In this document: positions 44,571-57,640 of the stretch, in pieces
Numbering within the stretch: position 1 is the stretch's first letter
Layout of the letters: each line of letters opens with the position of its first letter
From: Nageia nagi
Lineage: Eukaryota; Pinophyta
Length of the DNA: 64,000 nt
Assembly: GCA_050084985.1 (NCBI GenBank)
Contig: JBITNC010000002.1
Span: 8,990,001-9,054,000, forward strand
Direction: 5' to 3'
Notes under the pieces: generated by a model
Databases searched by the model: none
The model's input: the letters and a program-made list of their open reading frames with translations, nothing else
Told to the model about the DNA's origin: nothing
Translations under genes and position numbers: made by a program

Positions 44571-47500
44571 AGTGGTCTATAAATAATGATTTGTAATATA
44601 GAATTAATTAAATAAAGACTACAATATATAGGTGCAAGACACTTATCAAGTCTATTTAACTAACACCATGAAAGCATGCACCTTATATAATCTTTGTAAT
44701 ATCAAGATATTTCTAGATATAATCATGATTAATAATAATGCAATGAACTAACACTTTAATAACACATTAACCTTGATTCTTATAATATTGTTATTTATCC
44801 TTTTGAGATGCCTATAATATGATTTATTAATTAATAAGAAATCATATTTAAGCATTTATATTTATCCCCTCTTTGGATATGGAATGAAAAGCATTTGAAA
44901 TTGCATGATCCAAAGAAGCATAGAGAAGTATAAAAAAACTCAATAGTAAAGAGTACAAGTTCCCTAATATATTTATATGCTTGCGTATGATATCTTACTG
45001 CCCCCTTTTAGGCTTGGTTGCCCTAAGGAATTTTCTAATTAGAGAACCAAGCCAAAATTGCATTTTTCTATTGGACGATTGAGGATTCTTTTGGCTCTAC
45101 TCTCCAAGTTTTGTGAATAGGAGTTGTGGAACATGAAATAAATATACCCATATCGATTACATCATTTAAAAGAATGGACATGTAGTAGTAAAGATGGAAA
45201 GAATGTAAGTTGTTGTAGTGCACCATTATCTTTGGGATTGATGGCCTATTTAAGATTTTTTGGTGCTTCAAAGAAAATGGGATTGAATGTGCTCCAAGGC
45301 ATTGAAGTCAAAGTTGGGATCATAGAATCATCTAAGACTTGTAATTTAGACAGATTTGCTCATAGGAGTGCCATGGCTTGAAAAACATTATGAGTATGAA
45401 TAAGATGTATGCATTTGAGCCCAATATAAAATGCAATGTGATACGTACATGATAATTTGTCTGAACTATAGATACTTAATATTCAATATAAGATTTGGCT
45501 TGAATGGTATGAACATCATGTTTGTAGTATATTCACGGTGCAAACGCCCTTCTTTTCATGGAATTTTCAAACTTCCTATTCTAAGAAATTGTTAGCAATA
45601 ACATTTTGAACTAGCATGCATGTTTATATTGATCATTTGATATGCAATATTTATATTAGGAGGACAACGTACATACCCTTTGTCATTAATGTGGAATAAT
45701 GTAAGTGTCATGATTGGAGGGGAATTCACTCTTGAAATAATGGCCAACGAATTGTGAAATAAAACTAAGGAAGAAAGGATAATGAAATAATGACTTGCAT
45801 GCATTAAAAGAGAATGGAATAAAAAAGAAAAAAGCCCCTTTGAAAACTAGGTTTTTATGAAAAAGTAAAAGGCATTGAAAAGGAGGTCATTTGCATTTTA
45901 TCTTATAGTACTTACTAGCAACTTAACTATCATCTATCTTACTAAGTGGAATATACTAGAATTGATTTTTCATGATCTAAGGCAATTTCATCTGTGAAGT
46001 GGCACATTTGGATCATTTTGACTCACTTGGATCTTTGGTTGAGGCCCTAAAATGGAGGATGATGTTGAGGAAGCATGGAGGAGGTTCGAGAGGTCCTTAA
46101 CTTGTAGATGTGGATACATGGTAGAGTTTTTGCAGATCTTACTGCTAGATCATGTGGTGAGTTAATTGTAACTTTTTCTCTTTTGCAAAAATTTCCATAT
46201 TTAAGTCCATCGTTTGAAAAAACATGGCACTTAAACTATACAATAATGTTCGAAACGTGGGATTTTTATTTGCAATTTGCTCATTTTCTTCATTTTAAGT
46301 TGATTATACCTATTATTGCATTTCCTTCTTTGAATTTGTGCTAGGTTAGGAAACCCTAGTTTGATTACCTTATTGCCCCTACATGTTTGCTCAAACTACG
46401 AAAGCTCAAATTTGGTACTTTGTTTTTGCCTTAAATCCATTGAAATTTTTTGGCCTTTAACTTACAATTGCACTTTTATCTTGAAATATGAAATTTGCTA
46501 TGATATATTGCACTTGTTGATTTTATTTACCTTGAAAATTTCCAAACTAATATTTCTTTTTTGAATTGTGAATGTAGGAGAGAGAATTTGATCAAAGGTA
46601 GCCCCATTTGATTAGAGAGAGCTAGAACATGGATCTGGTCTTAGTCTAATGATACTCAATTTGTAGTGGTTGGATTGTATGATATTCTAGTTGTTGGGCA
46701 TGTTTAGATAGGTTTCCACTTTTGATGATATTGATTGAGCATTAGGATCTAGATTCCAACAACTTCCATCACTCCACTAGTGAGATGATATGTATACCAC
46801 ATCTAGAGAGTTCCTATTTGTGGGAAGCTTGTGTACCATGTGATGATTAATGATATTTAATAACTTATTTATTATTCTTGATCTGTATTATATGATTTGA
46901 GTGGTATATCAATTCGATATAAGAAATGATATACTAACTACACCTACATACTACCTATGCCAAGTTGTAGAGAGGGATGCACCTATAGGTGCACTAGTGA
47001 TGTATGCATGGAAGACCTCATGGGAGGAGCCCACAAAGAGAGATAGAGCTATCGAGATCCATGATTCCCCCAATGTTATTGTTGTATATGATGATTTCCC
47101 CCAACACATAAGCCACAAGCATGGATTTGATTATTGATACCATTTCAATGGTCACTTCTATTTCTACAGATTAAAAAAAAAAAAAAAATGCATTAATTAC
47201 ATAAAAACTTATTTGATTTCAATTATATTTGCTTAAGTTTGAAATACTAATATCATCATTATGTGTTTTAGGATTGAGATCGAAGGTTGCATAAGTGGAG
47301 GTTGAGATTGAGAGATTATGACCATTTAAGATGAAGTTTGCTATGTTAAAATTGCATGTGTCAAGATTGTAGGGATAACTAGCCCAATTGATAGATGAGA
47401 AGAGCTATTTAGAGGCAAGGTTGGAGATTCCATCACCAAATCAAGCATGGGTGATCACTAATGCACTACAACAAATGGAATGAATAACTTATATATGCAA

Positions 47501-48070
47501 AAATAAAAAAAGTACAATACTATCATAAATGGTAAGAATGAAAATTTTGTAACTTGAAGCACAATGTGTAAAAATAGCAAAGTTAAAATGTGAAAAGTAA
47601 CGTAATGTACATTTCAAAAGCAATTTGGAAAACAAAATAGAAATGAAGCCTTCTTTTTTGAATTTATGTAAAACAATAGTTTGTACATTCTTCCTATAGG
47701 AAGTACAATGTAGGTGCTGTTTGAGAAGCAAAATTGTACGAAAAAATGTATGAGGTAAATATCATGCAACTTATCAAGAACTAAGTCAGGGGGTTTTCTA
47801 CTCTTAAAAAAGAATTTATGTTTTTCAAAAGAATTTTAACAAGTAAATCAAATAATCACATAAGGAGAAAAGATAAGTTTTAAAATGGTTCACCTAGTGT
47901 ACGCTACATCCACTAATAATTTTTAGTCCTTTGATTGAATCATACCGAATAACAAAGGGATACAACCTACATACAACTCTTGTTATACCTTGCTCTTTAT
48001 TCTTCCAAGGAATCTTTAGTACAAAACCTAGTCTCTCTCAAAACTCTCAAAATTACATCAATCTCTTTAC
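44571..48070. other. Gene-free, AT-rich interval
   Basis: No gene or classified transposon recognised. A short perfect inverted repeat GGCTTGGTT/AACCAAGCC spans about 45013-45054. An A-run lies near 47173-47188. Open frames up to 80 codons have no recognisable motifs. Confidence 0.5.
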
Positions 48071-48073
48071 AAT
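48071..48073. repeat. 3-bp target duplication of the CACTA element, left copy
   Basis: AAT immediately before the CACTA terminus; AAT follows the other terminus at 57671-57673. Three bases is the size typical of CACTA transposons. Confidence 0.8.
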
Positions 48074-48103
48074 CACTACAACATTTTAGCAATTTTGCAT
48101 CAT
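48074..48103 (+). repeat. Left terminal inverted repeat of the CACTA element
   Basis: Begins CACTACAACATTTTAGCAAT; it differs from the reverse complement of the right end at positions 7 and 25 only. Confidence 0.88.
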
Positions 48104-48290
48104 ACAATGCATCAATTGATAGTCTTATTAAAAAAAATCATAGAAATCATGATGCATTAATTGATGCTAAGGGTACTGTCAAACAAAGCATCATTCAAGG
48201 CATCAATTAATGCATCATTCAAAGCGTCATATATCAAGTTATGAGCATCAAATAATTGACATTATACATGAATCTTTATATGTCATGTAT
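48104..48290. repeat. CACTA subterminal repeats, left side
   Basis: At least eight GCATCAAT, GCATCATT or ATTGATGC-like words on both strands (e.g. ATGCATCAATTGAT, GGCATCAATTAATGCATCA). The right side (57518-57620) has GCATCAAG, GTATCAAG, GCATCAAG and GCATCTTGCATCAC. Confidence 0.65.
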
Positions 48291-48299
48291 GCATCAACA

Positions 48300-48690
48300 C
48301 GATAGGGATGAGGGTTTGCATCTTATCAAACAATTCATCTATCTTCTCTACGCTTTCATATTTTGCATATATGTCTAACAGGGTACTCACAACCATAAAA
48401 TTTGATAAAAAAAAATATTTTAAAGAGTCTTTGATGTATGTATAAACCCTTTTAAAAATCTATCATTTTGGTGCATGCTTTGAGGATGCTGGGAAAGGTG
48501 AATTTATTTGGTTGGACTACTACTAGTGTTTATTGCATTTGGTGAAATAGTTTCAATGTTTGTTGAGAAAAGTTGTATCTTTGGTAACCTAAAATTATCA
48601 TATTCCATAAGCATACAGTCAAAAACTTCATGAGCATCCACCAAACTTTGAGGGCCTCCTCTACCAAACTTTATGGGTGGTTGAAGCATG
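48300..48690 (-). pseudogene. Captured PPR gene fragment inside the CACTA element
   Basis: Minus strand 48310-48420 reads FMVVSTLLDIYAKYESVEKI then DELFDKMQ, a clear PLS-type PPR pair (VxxxLLDMYAKCGxIEKAxELFDKM). Upstream of it on the minus strand, about 48590-48650 reads HEVFDCMLMEYDNFRLP. Its DNA (TTTTTGACTGTATG, then GATAATTTTAGGTTACCAAA) is close to part of the PPR piece in element B (near 4040-4100), with about 24 bases missing. Element C begins only about 300 bases to the right. No intact frame. Confidence 0.77.
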
Positions 48691-48995
48691 CAATACATAT
48701 TTTTCTTACCATAAAATGCATATACACGCTACTTTCTACATTCTCCAACTTGTATTCAACTCCTGCAAACTTGTATCACTAAAAATACAACCTTCTATCC
48801 CTAAAAATACCTTATAAAGGGCAAACTCCCTTATTTACTCATCAATGGTATCATACCCACCATTAAAACTCCACCATTGATCAAGGGAATGCATAAACGA
48901 TTGATAATGGATCATGCCATGATCTATGTGCATGATCTACACTTTTTTTTTTATTCCATGTATCACTTGACACATTGCTTCATGCACTAAAATGA

Positions 48996-49496
48996 TGTTG
49001 GAATGTATAATGCATTATTGTAAAGGTTTTGTAATAATCTTCTATGTAAGGTCATTAATACTTAAGGGTATCATTTGATACCTTAAGTATTTAAGTGCAT
49101 ATGATAATGTAACTTGTCCTACACTCCATGTCATAAGCATGCCCCTTAGGTAAAAGGATGTGCATGTCATGCTTTTGTACATTGGATAAAAGGGTGATCA
49201 GAAGAGGGATTTTGGCCTGTAAATAGAAGGCTCCCTCTTTGTGATCACACACCAATTGTGGAGTAAAGTTATGATATAGGATAGGAATGAAGAAGTTGAG
49301 ATTAAGAGGATTGTAAGAGAGTTGTGTTTGTGATTGAAGTAAAGATCTAGTTAGTGGATGTACTCTTAGTTGGAGGAACCACTTACATCTTGTGTTATCT
49401 TTGTGAGATTGCTTTGTGTGATTTTTAGATGTGAATTGAGAGCTTTCATATGATCTTGGTTGTTTAAAAATTATCTTGTTAGTATTAGTTCCTTAA
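48996..49496 (+). repeat. 5' LTR of element C
   Basis: 501 bp starting TGTTGGAATG. The terminal CA has mutated to AA (CCTTAA), and the TATA region reads TGTAAATA where the 3' LTR has TATAAATA. The U3 inverted repeat is at 49059-49089. The PBS TGGTATCAAAGC follows at 49500-49511. Confidence 0.93.
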
Positions 49497-49599
49497 AATT
49501 GGTATCAAAGCACCATTGCAGGCTCCTCTTCACATCCTTGGTTTGGAGACTCATCTTCAATTTGGAGGTCTTCATTTTTAACCTACTCTTCATTGTGAG

Positions 49600-52248
49600 G
49601 TAAATTCAAGAGAAGGTATAACCTTCTCCATATTATCCCATTCATTTTTTTTGGCTAATGACACTAACATATTATGTTCTATGTGTTAGTTTATTATTGC
49701 AAATTTGGTGAAATAGTAATATGATGCATTTATTTTGGGATATGCTAACTTCTTGGATTATTTACAATTTTTTTTTATTTTTTTGAGAAGTTAGTATACA
49801 ATAATTTTTTTTTGATAAACCTAAAAACTTTGCAATATAGTGTTATATTTACAAAAGGAGTTGATATGTTGCTTAAGTTATTGAAATTAATTTTTTTTTT
49901 TTTTGTAACTTCAAGATTGTTGTTAGCTTATTAGAAAAAAAAAAGGATTGCCTTTTTTTCTTCTCTTTACAAAAATATTTATAATGTGTTGTAGAAATGT
50001 TGCAATGAGATAAAATAAATAAGGCATGTACAAAATTTTTAAACACAAAATATATTGTTGATATATAATCTTTTTTTTATACTCCTATTTTTTCAAATCT
50101 TTTGGAGGAAGGAAATCAAACTTGTTTTAAAATATTTATTAAAATATTTTTATAATAGTTTTCAAGGGGGGAGGCCAACCAGCTTCTGGCCAACCAAACC
50201 CCACAACTCTCCGCTCCTCCTCTTCTAGCCTTCCCCTACTCACAGCAATCATGGCTACACTTGCTCATTTGGCCTTCCCTTGCTCATAGCAATCATGGTT
50301 GCTGGCATTGACCTTTTGGAGACTCCTCTTTATTGCCTCATGACTGCCAAGAAGCTCCCATCACCTTACTATCAACTTGCACCTCCTTTCTCGACTATGA
50401 CCTTTGTATTCTAGCTGCAATCGACCTTTGCTCCTCTCCTCTACAGCCTCTCTCCTCGCATGAATGAGCAACTCCCACTTGTGGCTGAGCATCTCACACT
50501 CCTAGAGTGGCCTTTACTATCTTTCTCCATCTGTGCTTGCCTTTACCACTTTGCCAATGCTCCTCCATAGCCTGCGATGAGCACCAGACCTTCATTACAG
50601 CTCACCTTGCTTATAGCCATTCTTTAGCCCTCTCCACCTCAATTTTTTGTTTGTTTGTTTGACTTCCATTACATTCCCTTAACCTCTTCTCCATGCTTTC
50701 TACTATGACATTAATATTTGCACTCATTAAATCTAAATTTGCCTTTTTTTACATCTACTAGGTTTAAATGCTTGGACTCCTTTAGCGTGGAGTAAAAGCT
50801 TAAAATTTGAAATTAATTCTTGACATGGAGTGGAGATCTCCTCTATCTATTTACTTCATACATGAATAATAGATAACTCATTATAACTACTTCTTAATTA
50901 GCCTTGGTATGGAAATTAGTTCATTTTTTAAGTAAAAGGGGGGAATTTTAATGTTTTACTTAAAATTCTAGATTTTTTGAAATTTTGTGCAAATATTGAA
51001 CAACTTATATGTAGATTTTAAATATTTACTTATGTATTTTATCAACAAAAATGCATATTTAGGGATTATGTTTAAGTATAAGAAATAAAAGTTTCTTCAC
51101 TTAAATTTTTTAGATCCTTTATGAATGTTGAATACTTATTTATTATGTCAATGCATGCTTATAATTAGAACTTATGCTTAGTACTTAATTTTTTAAATGA
51201 TGCATGCCTAATATTAGTACTTATGCTTAATACTTAAGTTAATGCATGCTTATAATTAGTACTTATTTTTTTAAGTTATTGATGCATGCTTATTTACTTA
51301 TGCAAATTAATAGGGATGATACTTACTTAAATTTTTTTTTTAAGATGCATGCTTATTACTTTTGCAAAGTTATTGGACTTGTGCAAATTATGAAAATAGA
51401 TGTATCCTTTATGCAAAGTTAACTTGTGCAAGATATGGACCTATGTAAAGATGTCCTTTAGGGGTTAGTAAACAAAACCCATTGGAATCTTAAGGTTCCA
51501 AGCTATCAATGGATGATGTTGTTTACTTATGCTCTTTTACTTCATATTTAACACTCTTGCTTTATTTAATTATGCAAAATTGCAAACATTGAAATGAGAA
51601 ACCCTTTAAAATGAACACATCCACATGTACATTCTGCAACATGATTTGTTTGGGGAGCCATGAGGTGAAGACAGGTAGACTGAAGCCTTTAAGTTCGATA
51701 ATCCAAATGGTGAAAAGTTTGTACTTCTCAATTACCCTTAAGTCCTTTGTTGGTCTGGATTTAACTCTAATAGCTGGATAGGTATGTGTGTAGTTATTCC
51801 ACATATCCACATGTCCATTCAGGGATTATCTTGATAACCTAGGAGGACAACTTGAAACCTAATCAAGATTAATAATTTGGCCAATCTAATAAATGTTAGA
51901 ATGTTGAAAAATAGCTAATAATTCTCCTTGTGAGAGTATATTACTACCTAAAGAGAACTAGTTGAGGATTGGTAGGACCTGGGCTCCTCTTATATGGGCA
52001 TCCAAATGAAGGCCTAATTTTAGACAGAAAAATAAGCCTCAACAATGTCACTCTACATCTATGGTTCTTGAGATGAGAAATGTATTTGGATACATGGGTT
52101 ATTATTTGAATTGTAAAATATTTGCACTTATGAATCAAATCAAGCATGTCTTTAATGTTAAATGTAACATGTATTATTTACTTGGTTAAAACTTAACATT
52201 AATATTATTTATTGAACCACATGCTTATTATTTCACATTATTATGTAG
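49600..52248 (+). other. Predicted leader intron of element C (2.65 kb)
   Basis: Donor-like CATTGTGAG|GTAAAT at 49600 and acceptor-like TTATTATGTAG| at 52248, followed by CAA and the gag ATG at 52252. The sites correspond to those of A and B. Inside, 50165-50650 is GC-richer and pyrimidine-rich with a near repeat of CTCATAGCAATCATGG; I see no PPR or other protein similarity in it. 51000-51440 is made of ATGCATGCTTA and TACTTA-type words. Confidence 0.5.
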
Positions 52249-52251
52249 CAA

Positions 52252-53256
52252 ATGAGAGAATCTTTTTTACCCAAACACATTCTTTGATGGTTCCAAATTT
52301 AGGATTTGGAAACCACGGATGAGAGCTGAATTACAGATAAGGAAGCTTTGGCAAATAGTGAATGAAAACCCTATACCTCCTACAGATGAGAAGGCACTAG
52401 AGGCTTACAACACAAAGAATGAGTTAGCAACCTCTATGATTTATCATGCAATTTCAGATGATGTGCTCTTGATGATTTTTTCTTCAACCTCGATAAAGGA
52501 AGCTTGGGATAAGCTTAAACAAATCTACCTTAGTTCAAAATTTTCAAGAAGGTTTACCATTCTCCAAAAGTTACTTCAGTCTCATCAAGGGGAAGATGAA
52601 AATGTGGTTATCTACTTAAACAAAATTATTGACCTAAAGATCCAACTTGTTTCTTGTGAGTGCAATCAGATCAATGATGAATTCATAGTTTTCATCATTC
52701 TTCAAAGTTTGAAAACTTTGTAATGGTTATGGAAACAAGGCTTGATGATGAAGAAAAAGTCTTCTCCCTTGAGAACTTTTCTAGGCACCTATTGAAGCAT
52801 GAGAAAACTCTTAATAATAAAGTATTAATTTTTTCTTCTAAGGATAATAATGTTGTTCTTGGAGTAACCAAAACTTCTTTGAATAAGAAGTTCAACCATC
52901 AAAAGAAATCCTATCCTTCTTCCTCCAAAAGGTTTGAGAAAAGAGGTAATGGTTACAATAGCAGTAGGAATAACAGAAATAATAACCACAACAATAGGAA
53001 CAATGATAACAACAATAACCAGTTGAAGCAAAGAGATGGAAAAATTAAAGCAAACAATCCATATCCTAAGAAAAAATTTGATGGTAATTGTAACTATTGT
53101 GGCATTCAAAGTCACAAAGAAGTTGATTGCTACAAAAAGAAAAGAGTAAAAAAAAATAAACGTAATGGAAATGTAAATAACTACAAAAAAAAGAAGAATA
53201 TTCATGTTGGTTTTACTACAGTGCTTTACTCTATGTCTTGCTCTTTTTCATCTGAT
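52252..53256 (+). pseudogene. Element C gag remnant
   Basis: The ATG at 52252 opens MRESFLPKHIL but an extra T near 52284 shifts the frame into TGA. The other frame continues (MRAELQIRKLWQIV from 52319) with gag sequence parallel to B, is broken near 52720, then resumes to a basic, Asn-rich region and an intact CCHC knuckle NCNYCGIQSHKEVDC (53086-53130). The last codon before 53257 is the Asp that precedes Trp in B's protease; C has TGA in place of that Trp. Confidence 0.88.
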
Positions 53257-56175
53257 TGAATTCTTGATTATGGTTGCACTAATCACCTATGCTTTGAAAA
53301 AAAAAGTTTGAAAACTTTCATAAGCATAGAAAAAATGCGATTGTGATAGGTGATAACTCTACCCTTGAAGTCCAAGAAATTGGAAGTGTGTTAATTCATG
53401 AAAAAGTTATTAAAAATATTCTCTATGTTCCTAAGTTAAGGATGAACCTTCTCTCTATGATCCAAGTAACTAGAAAAGGGTACTCTTTTGAGTTCAACTC
53501 TTAATCCTGATGCATTAAGAAAGGACCTACCACTTTGGTTAAAGGATCTGTGAAAGATAACCTCTACATCGTAGATCAAGTTCCATCAAAGATGTGTCTT
53601 GCTTCTAATGTGTGTTCTAGAGGTAATATTTGGCACCATCATTTAAAGTGCCTTAACCATAAGAGTATTCAAGTCATGAAAGATCAAGAACTTATGAAAA
53701 GTTTGCCTTCAATTTCTCCTTCAATTGGTCTATGTGAGAAGTGCATTCTTGGTAATATACATAGATAAAAGTTTGAAAAAGATAAGGCAACAAAAGCATC
53801 TCAACCTTTTCAACTTGTGCATTCAGACTTGATGGGTCCATTTCAAATTAAGTCACTTGGAAGAGCATCTTATGTCTTGACCTTCATTGATAACTTTAGT
53901 AGGATGACCTTTGGTATCTACTTAAGCACAAAGACTAAACCTTTGAGAGCTTTAAGGTTTTTAATGCCTTTGTTGAGAATCAAACTAACCTCAAAATCAA
54001 GATGTTGAGATCAAATAATGGAGGAGAATATAACAGCAATGAATTTAATGACTATTGTGCTTAGTATGGAATTAAGAGGTAGTTTATGATTCCTTACACT
54101 CCTTAGCAAAAGGGTGTTATTGAAAGGAAAAATAGAACAATTATGGAGATGGCTAGATGCATGTTTGGTAATCTTCCTAAATTTTTGTGGGATGAAATTG
54201 TAAGCATTGTTATTTACACCTTGAATAGGTGTCCCATAAAAGCCATTCAGAGTAAAAATCCTTTTGAGGCTTGGTTAGGAAGAAAACTTAACATTTCTCA
54301 CCTTAGGGTGTTTGGTTGTGAAACATTCTCCTACATTATTTTTGAGAAAATGAAGAAGTTGGATAAAAAAGCTAAAAAATGCATCTTTATGGGTTATGAC
54401 AGTCAACATAGAGGCCACAAGCTCTTCTCTCCAACCTATAAAGTAGTGTTCATTTCAAGGGATGTAAAGTTTAATAAAATTCCTAAAGAATCTACTTCTA
54501 ATGAGGATGTTGATGATCTAAAGGACTCTTCAGTTACTCCTAGCTGGTTGGATATTGATGTAGATAAGTCACCTTAATAACAAAACTCTCTAACTCAAAG
54601 GGTAACAAGGAGCATGACCTTGAACAAATCCTTATTTGCCAAAATTGATAGCAAGCATGAGAAACTTCAAAACATGGGTGTTGGATGGAAGCCATGAAAG
54701 TGGAGTATGAGGTGCTTATAAAAAATAAAATTTGAGACTTGGTTCCTTATCCCAATGAAAAGTATATGATTGGTAATAAGTGGATCTTAAAGGTCAAGTT
54801 CAATTCAATTGGAGCTATTGAGAAGTATAAGGTAAGGTTAGTAGCTAAAGGTTTTGCTTAGAAAAATGATATAGATTATGAGAAAACCTTTGCTCCCATG
54901 GTAAAGATGCCTACTATGAGAGTTATCCTTACTCTTTCTATAGCTCAAGGATGAAAAGTTTTTCAACTTGACATCAAGAGTGCATTTCTCAATAGTGACT
55001 TAGATGTGAAAATCTTTATGAATCAACCAGAAGGGTTTATTATGAAAGGTAAAGATTCCTTTATGTGCAAGCTAAAGAAGTCATTATATGGACTTAAACA
55101 AGCACTTAGAGCTTGGTACAAAAACATTTCAGGGTACTTTGCAAACATTAGATTCTCTAAGTGTTTTTCTGACTCCGATCTATATGTGCTCAATCAAGGA
55201 AAAGATGTGGTATTGATTCTTCTTTATGTGGATGATCTTTTGAGTACTAGAAATAATGATGAAATCATTCAAGAGTGCATATCCAAACATAAAGCAATGT
55301 TTGAAATGATCGATCTTAGTCTCTTGCATTACTATCTTGGAATGCAAGTATATCAATACAAGGATTGTACTTACCTCAATCAATCTAGCTATATATCAGA
55401 CATCTTATAGAAGTTTGGAATTGAGGAGTGTAGATATGTTATGATCTTAGCCTCTCCTAGAATCATTATTTCTTTTAGCTTTAACTCTTAGTTAACTGAT
55501 GCTATAGCTTATAGGAAATTAATTGGTAGTTTTTTGTATTTGACTATATCCAGGTTAGATATTACCTTTGTAATGAATTTGATGGCATGATTCATGTGAA
55601 AACTTTATGTTGAGCACCTTAATGCTATTAAGCAAATCTTAAGGTATGTTGTAGGGACTAAGGATCTTGCTCTTAAGTATTCTAAGTTGCCCTCATTTCT
55701 TCTCTCTAGATTCTCAGATTTGATTATGGGGGAGATAGAGATGGCAAGAAATCAACCTCTATGTATGTATTTATGCTATCTCTTGGGCTTTCAAGAAGCA
55801 TACTACTATTTCTCTTTCCACTATAGAAGCTAAATACTATGACATATCTATTATAGCCTAGGAAGCCATTTGGCTAAGGCATCTTTTGAAAGAAATTAGG
55901 TATGAGCAAGGTGGCTCATCATTGATTTCTTTATACAATCAATCAGTTATTTATTTGGCTAAGAATCTTGTGTTCCATTAGAGAACAAAATATGTGGAAA
56001 TCCATGCCCATTTTATCAAGGAGAAGGTTCTTGATGGCATCATACACATGGAGTGTTATCCATCCACCTTGAACTCTATTGATTTTTTCACCAAACCCCT
56101 TCCAAAAGCTTAGTTTTGTAAGCCTAGAGATGTTATCGGGTTGGTGAAATTGCCCTCAAGAAGGAATGATGTTTG
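53257..56175 (+). pseudogene. Element C protease-integrase-RT-RNase H remnant
   Basis: Protease reads ILDYGCTNH (G kept, S lost). The integrase finger (53535-53768) ends in a TAA where B has Gln. The integrase core keeps HSDLMGPF but the second catalytic Asp is Asn (RSNNGGEY, about 54010), with stops in the following YTPQQNG segment. RT keeps QLDIKSAFLN, SLYGLKQALRAWY and an intact YVDD at 55225-55236. RNase H (55620-56120) is frameshifted but recognisable (VLKYS-like, TKPLPKA). Many lesions are TGG to TGA/TAG or CAA to TAA, that is G to A or C to T steps. Confidence 0.88.
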
Positions 56176-56349
56176 AATTCTTGTGTTGAATTCATGTTTG
56201 TGATGATAACTTCATCCCTAAGAGTATTTTATGCCCTAAGAGGATTTTATGCTGTATAGTGTTGATTTTATTGTACACCTTCATGGTAAGTTTTCTTTGC
56301 ATGAGGAACTTCTTGTATAAAATTTTAAAAGCAAAAATTAGCCAATCTA

Positions 56350-56560
56350 GCACTATTCAATTATCCATGTGAGAGGAACTCTTATGTGTCTTTTTGGCAC
56401 TATTTAGTTATTTATATGTGAGGAACTTGTATGTGCATTCTCTATTTTGGTCAATGTAGCACTATTTAGTTATCCATGTGTGAGGAAATCTTATGTATCT
56501 TTTGGCACTGTTCAGTTATCCATATGTGAGGAATTTGTATGTGCATGCTCTATTTTGTAA
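56350..56560 (+). repeat. Tandem repeats in the 3' noncoding region of C
   Basis: Four related units starting GCACTATTYAGTTATCCAT at 56350, 56397, 56459 and 56505, arranged as two roughly 105-bp dimers (TGTGAGGAAATCTTATGT alternating with TGTGAGGAACTTGTATGTGC). A single degenerate copy of B's hairpin unit lies just upstream (about 56273-56320). Confidence 0.8.
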
Positions 56561-57015
56561 TGATAATAAACACATTTTTATATATAACAAGTGACTATAA
56601 GTTTTTTGCATGGCATCTTCGTGATGAATTATAATGCACCATTGATCAGTTCATGATGGCATTTATGTGTTTCATCTATCCTTGATGAGATGAATATGTT
56701 GCATCTAACTGATCTTGTTATTTGAGCTGCTTATAACTTGCAGGTTTTTTTGAGATTACAAGATACTTACCTTAGGTATGCAGGCTCTTGGAGACTCTTA
56801 ATGACTTCCAATTGGATGACTACTTCATGTACATTAAAATTGATTATTGTTAATGATTGTATTTGGCAAAGTAGTGAGTCTCAAATTAGATCTTTCTTAC
56901 TTTACAAATATGTAAAAAGTTTTCATCTCCATTGTATTTATGTGGAAGAAAACTCTCTTACTTTCTCTCTCTCTTCTCTCTTATTCACTTTATCCTAATA
57001 TTGCATTAAGGGAAG

Positions 57016-57516
57016 TGTTGGAATGTATAATGCATTATTGTAAAGGTTTTGTAATAATCTTCTGTGTAAGTTCATTAATACTTAAGGGGATCATTTGATA
57101 CCTTAAGTATTTAAGTGAATATGATAATGTAACTTGTCCTACACTCCATGTCATGAGCATGTCCCTTAGGTAAAAGAATGTGCATGTCATGCTTTTATAC
57201 ATTGGATAAAAGGGTCATCCAAAGAGAGATTTTGGCCTATAAATAGAAGGCTCCCTCTTTGTGATCACATACCAATTGTGGAGTAAAGTTATGGTATAGG
57301 ATAGGAGTGTAGGAGTTGAGTTTAGGAGGATTGTAAAAGAGTTGTATTTGTGACTGAAGTAAAGATCTAGTTAATGGATGTACTCCTAGTTGGAGGAACC
57401 ACTTACATCTTATGTTACCTTTGTGAGATTGCATTGTATGATAGTTAGATGTGAATTGAGAGCTTTCATGTGATCTTGGTAGTTTAGAACTTATCTTGTT
57501 GGTATTAGTTCCTTCA
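57016..57516 (+). repeat. 3' LTR of element C
   Basis: 501 bp, TG...CA, preceded by the polypurine tract AAGGGAAG (57008-57015). It has an intact TATAAATA at 57238-57245. Confidence 0.93.
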
Positions 57517-57640
57517 AATGCATCAAGCAATGTATCAAGTAATGCATCAAGTATTGAGTCAAAAAAATGGTTTTATCTAGATTGATGTAGACATGTAAAA
57601 TAATGATGCATCTTGCATCACAGTGTCAAAATGTAATTTT

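Larger units (their letters stand above)
48996..57516 (+). mobile_element. Ty1/copia retrotransposon C, inserted in the CACTA element
   Basis: 8,521 bp with 501-bp LTRs (48996-49496 and 57016-57516) of the same family as element A. Flanking pentamers are AATGA (48991-48995) and AATGC (57517-57521), a one-mismatch target duplication. By my count the LTRs differ at about 37 of 501 positions, roughly ten times the divergence of B's LTRs, so C is much older. All pol domains are present in order, including the RT core missing from B, but they are broken by many stops and shifts. Confidence 0.94.

Noticed and set aside
46901-47137. A 78-codon open frame (MVYQFDIRND...)
   Set aside because: No recognisable domain, no promoter or splice context, and comparable frames are frequent in this AT-rich sequence.
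45210-47480. TAGTG at 45222 and CACTACAACAA at 47464 as ends of another CACTA element
   Set aside because: The two ends face outward rather than inward, similarity stops after 11 bases, and no 3-bp duplication fits.
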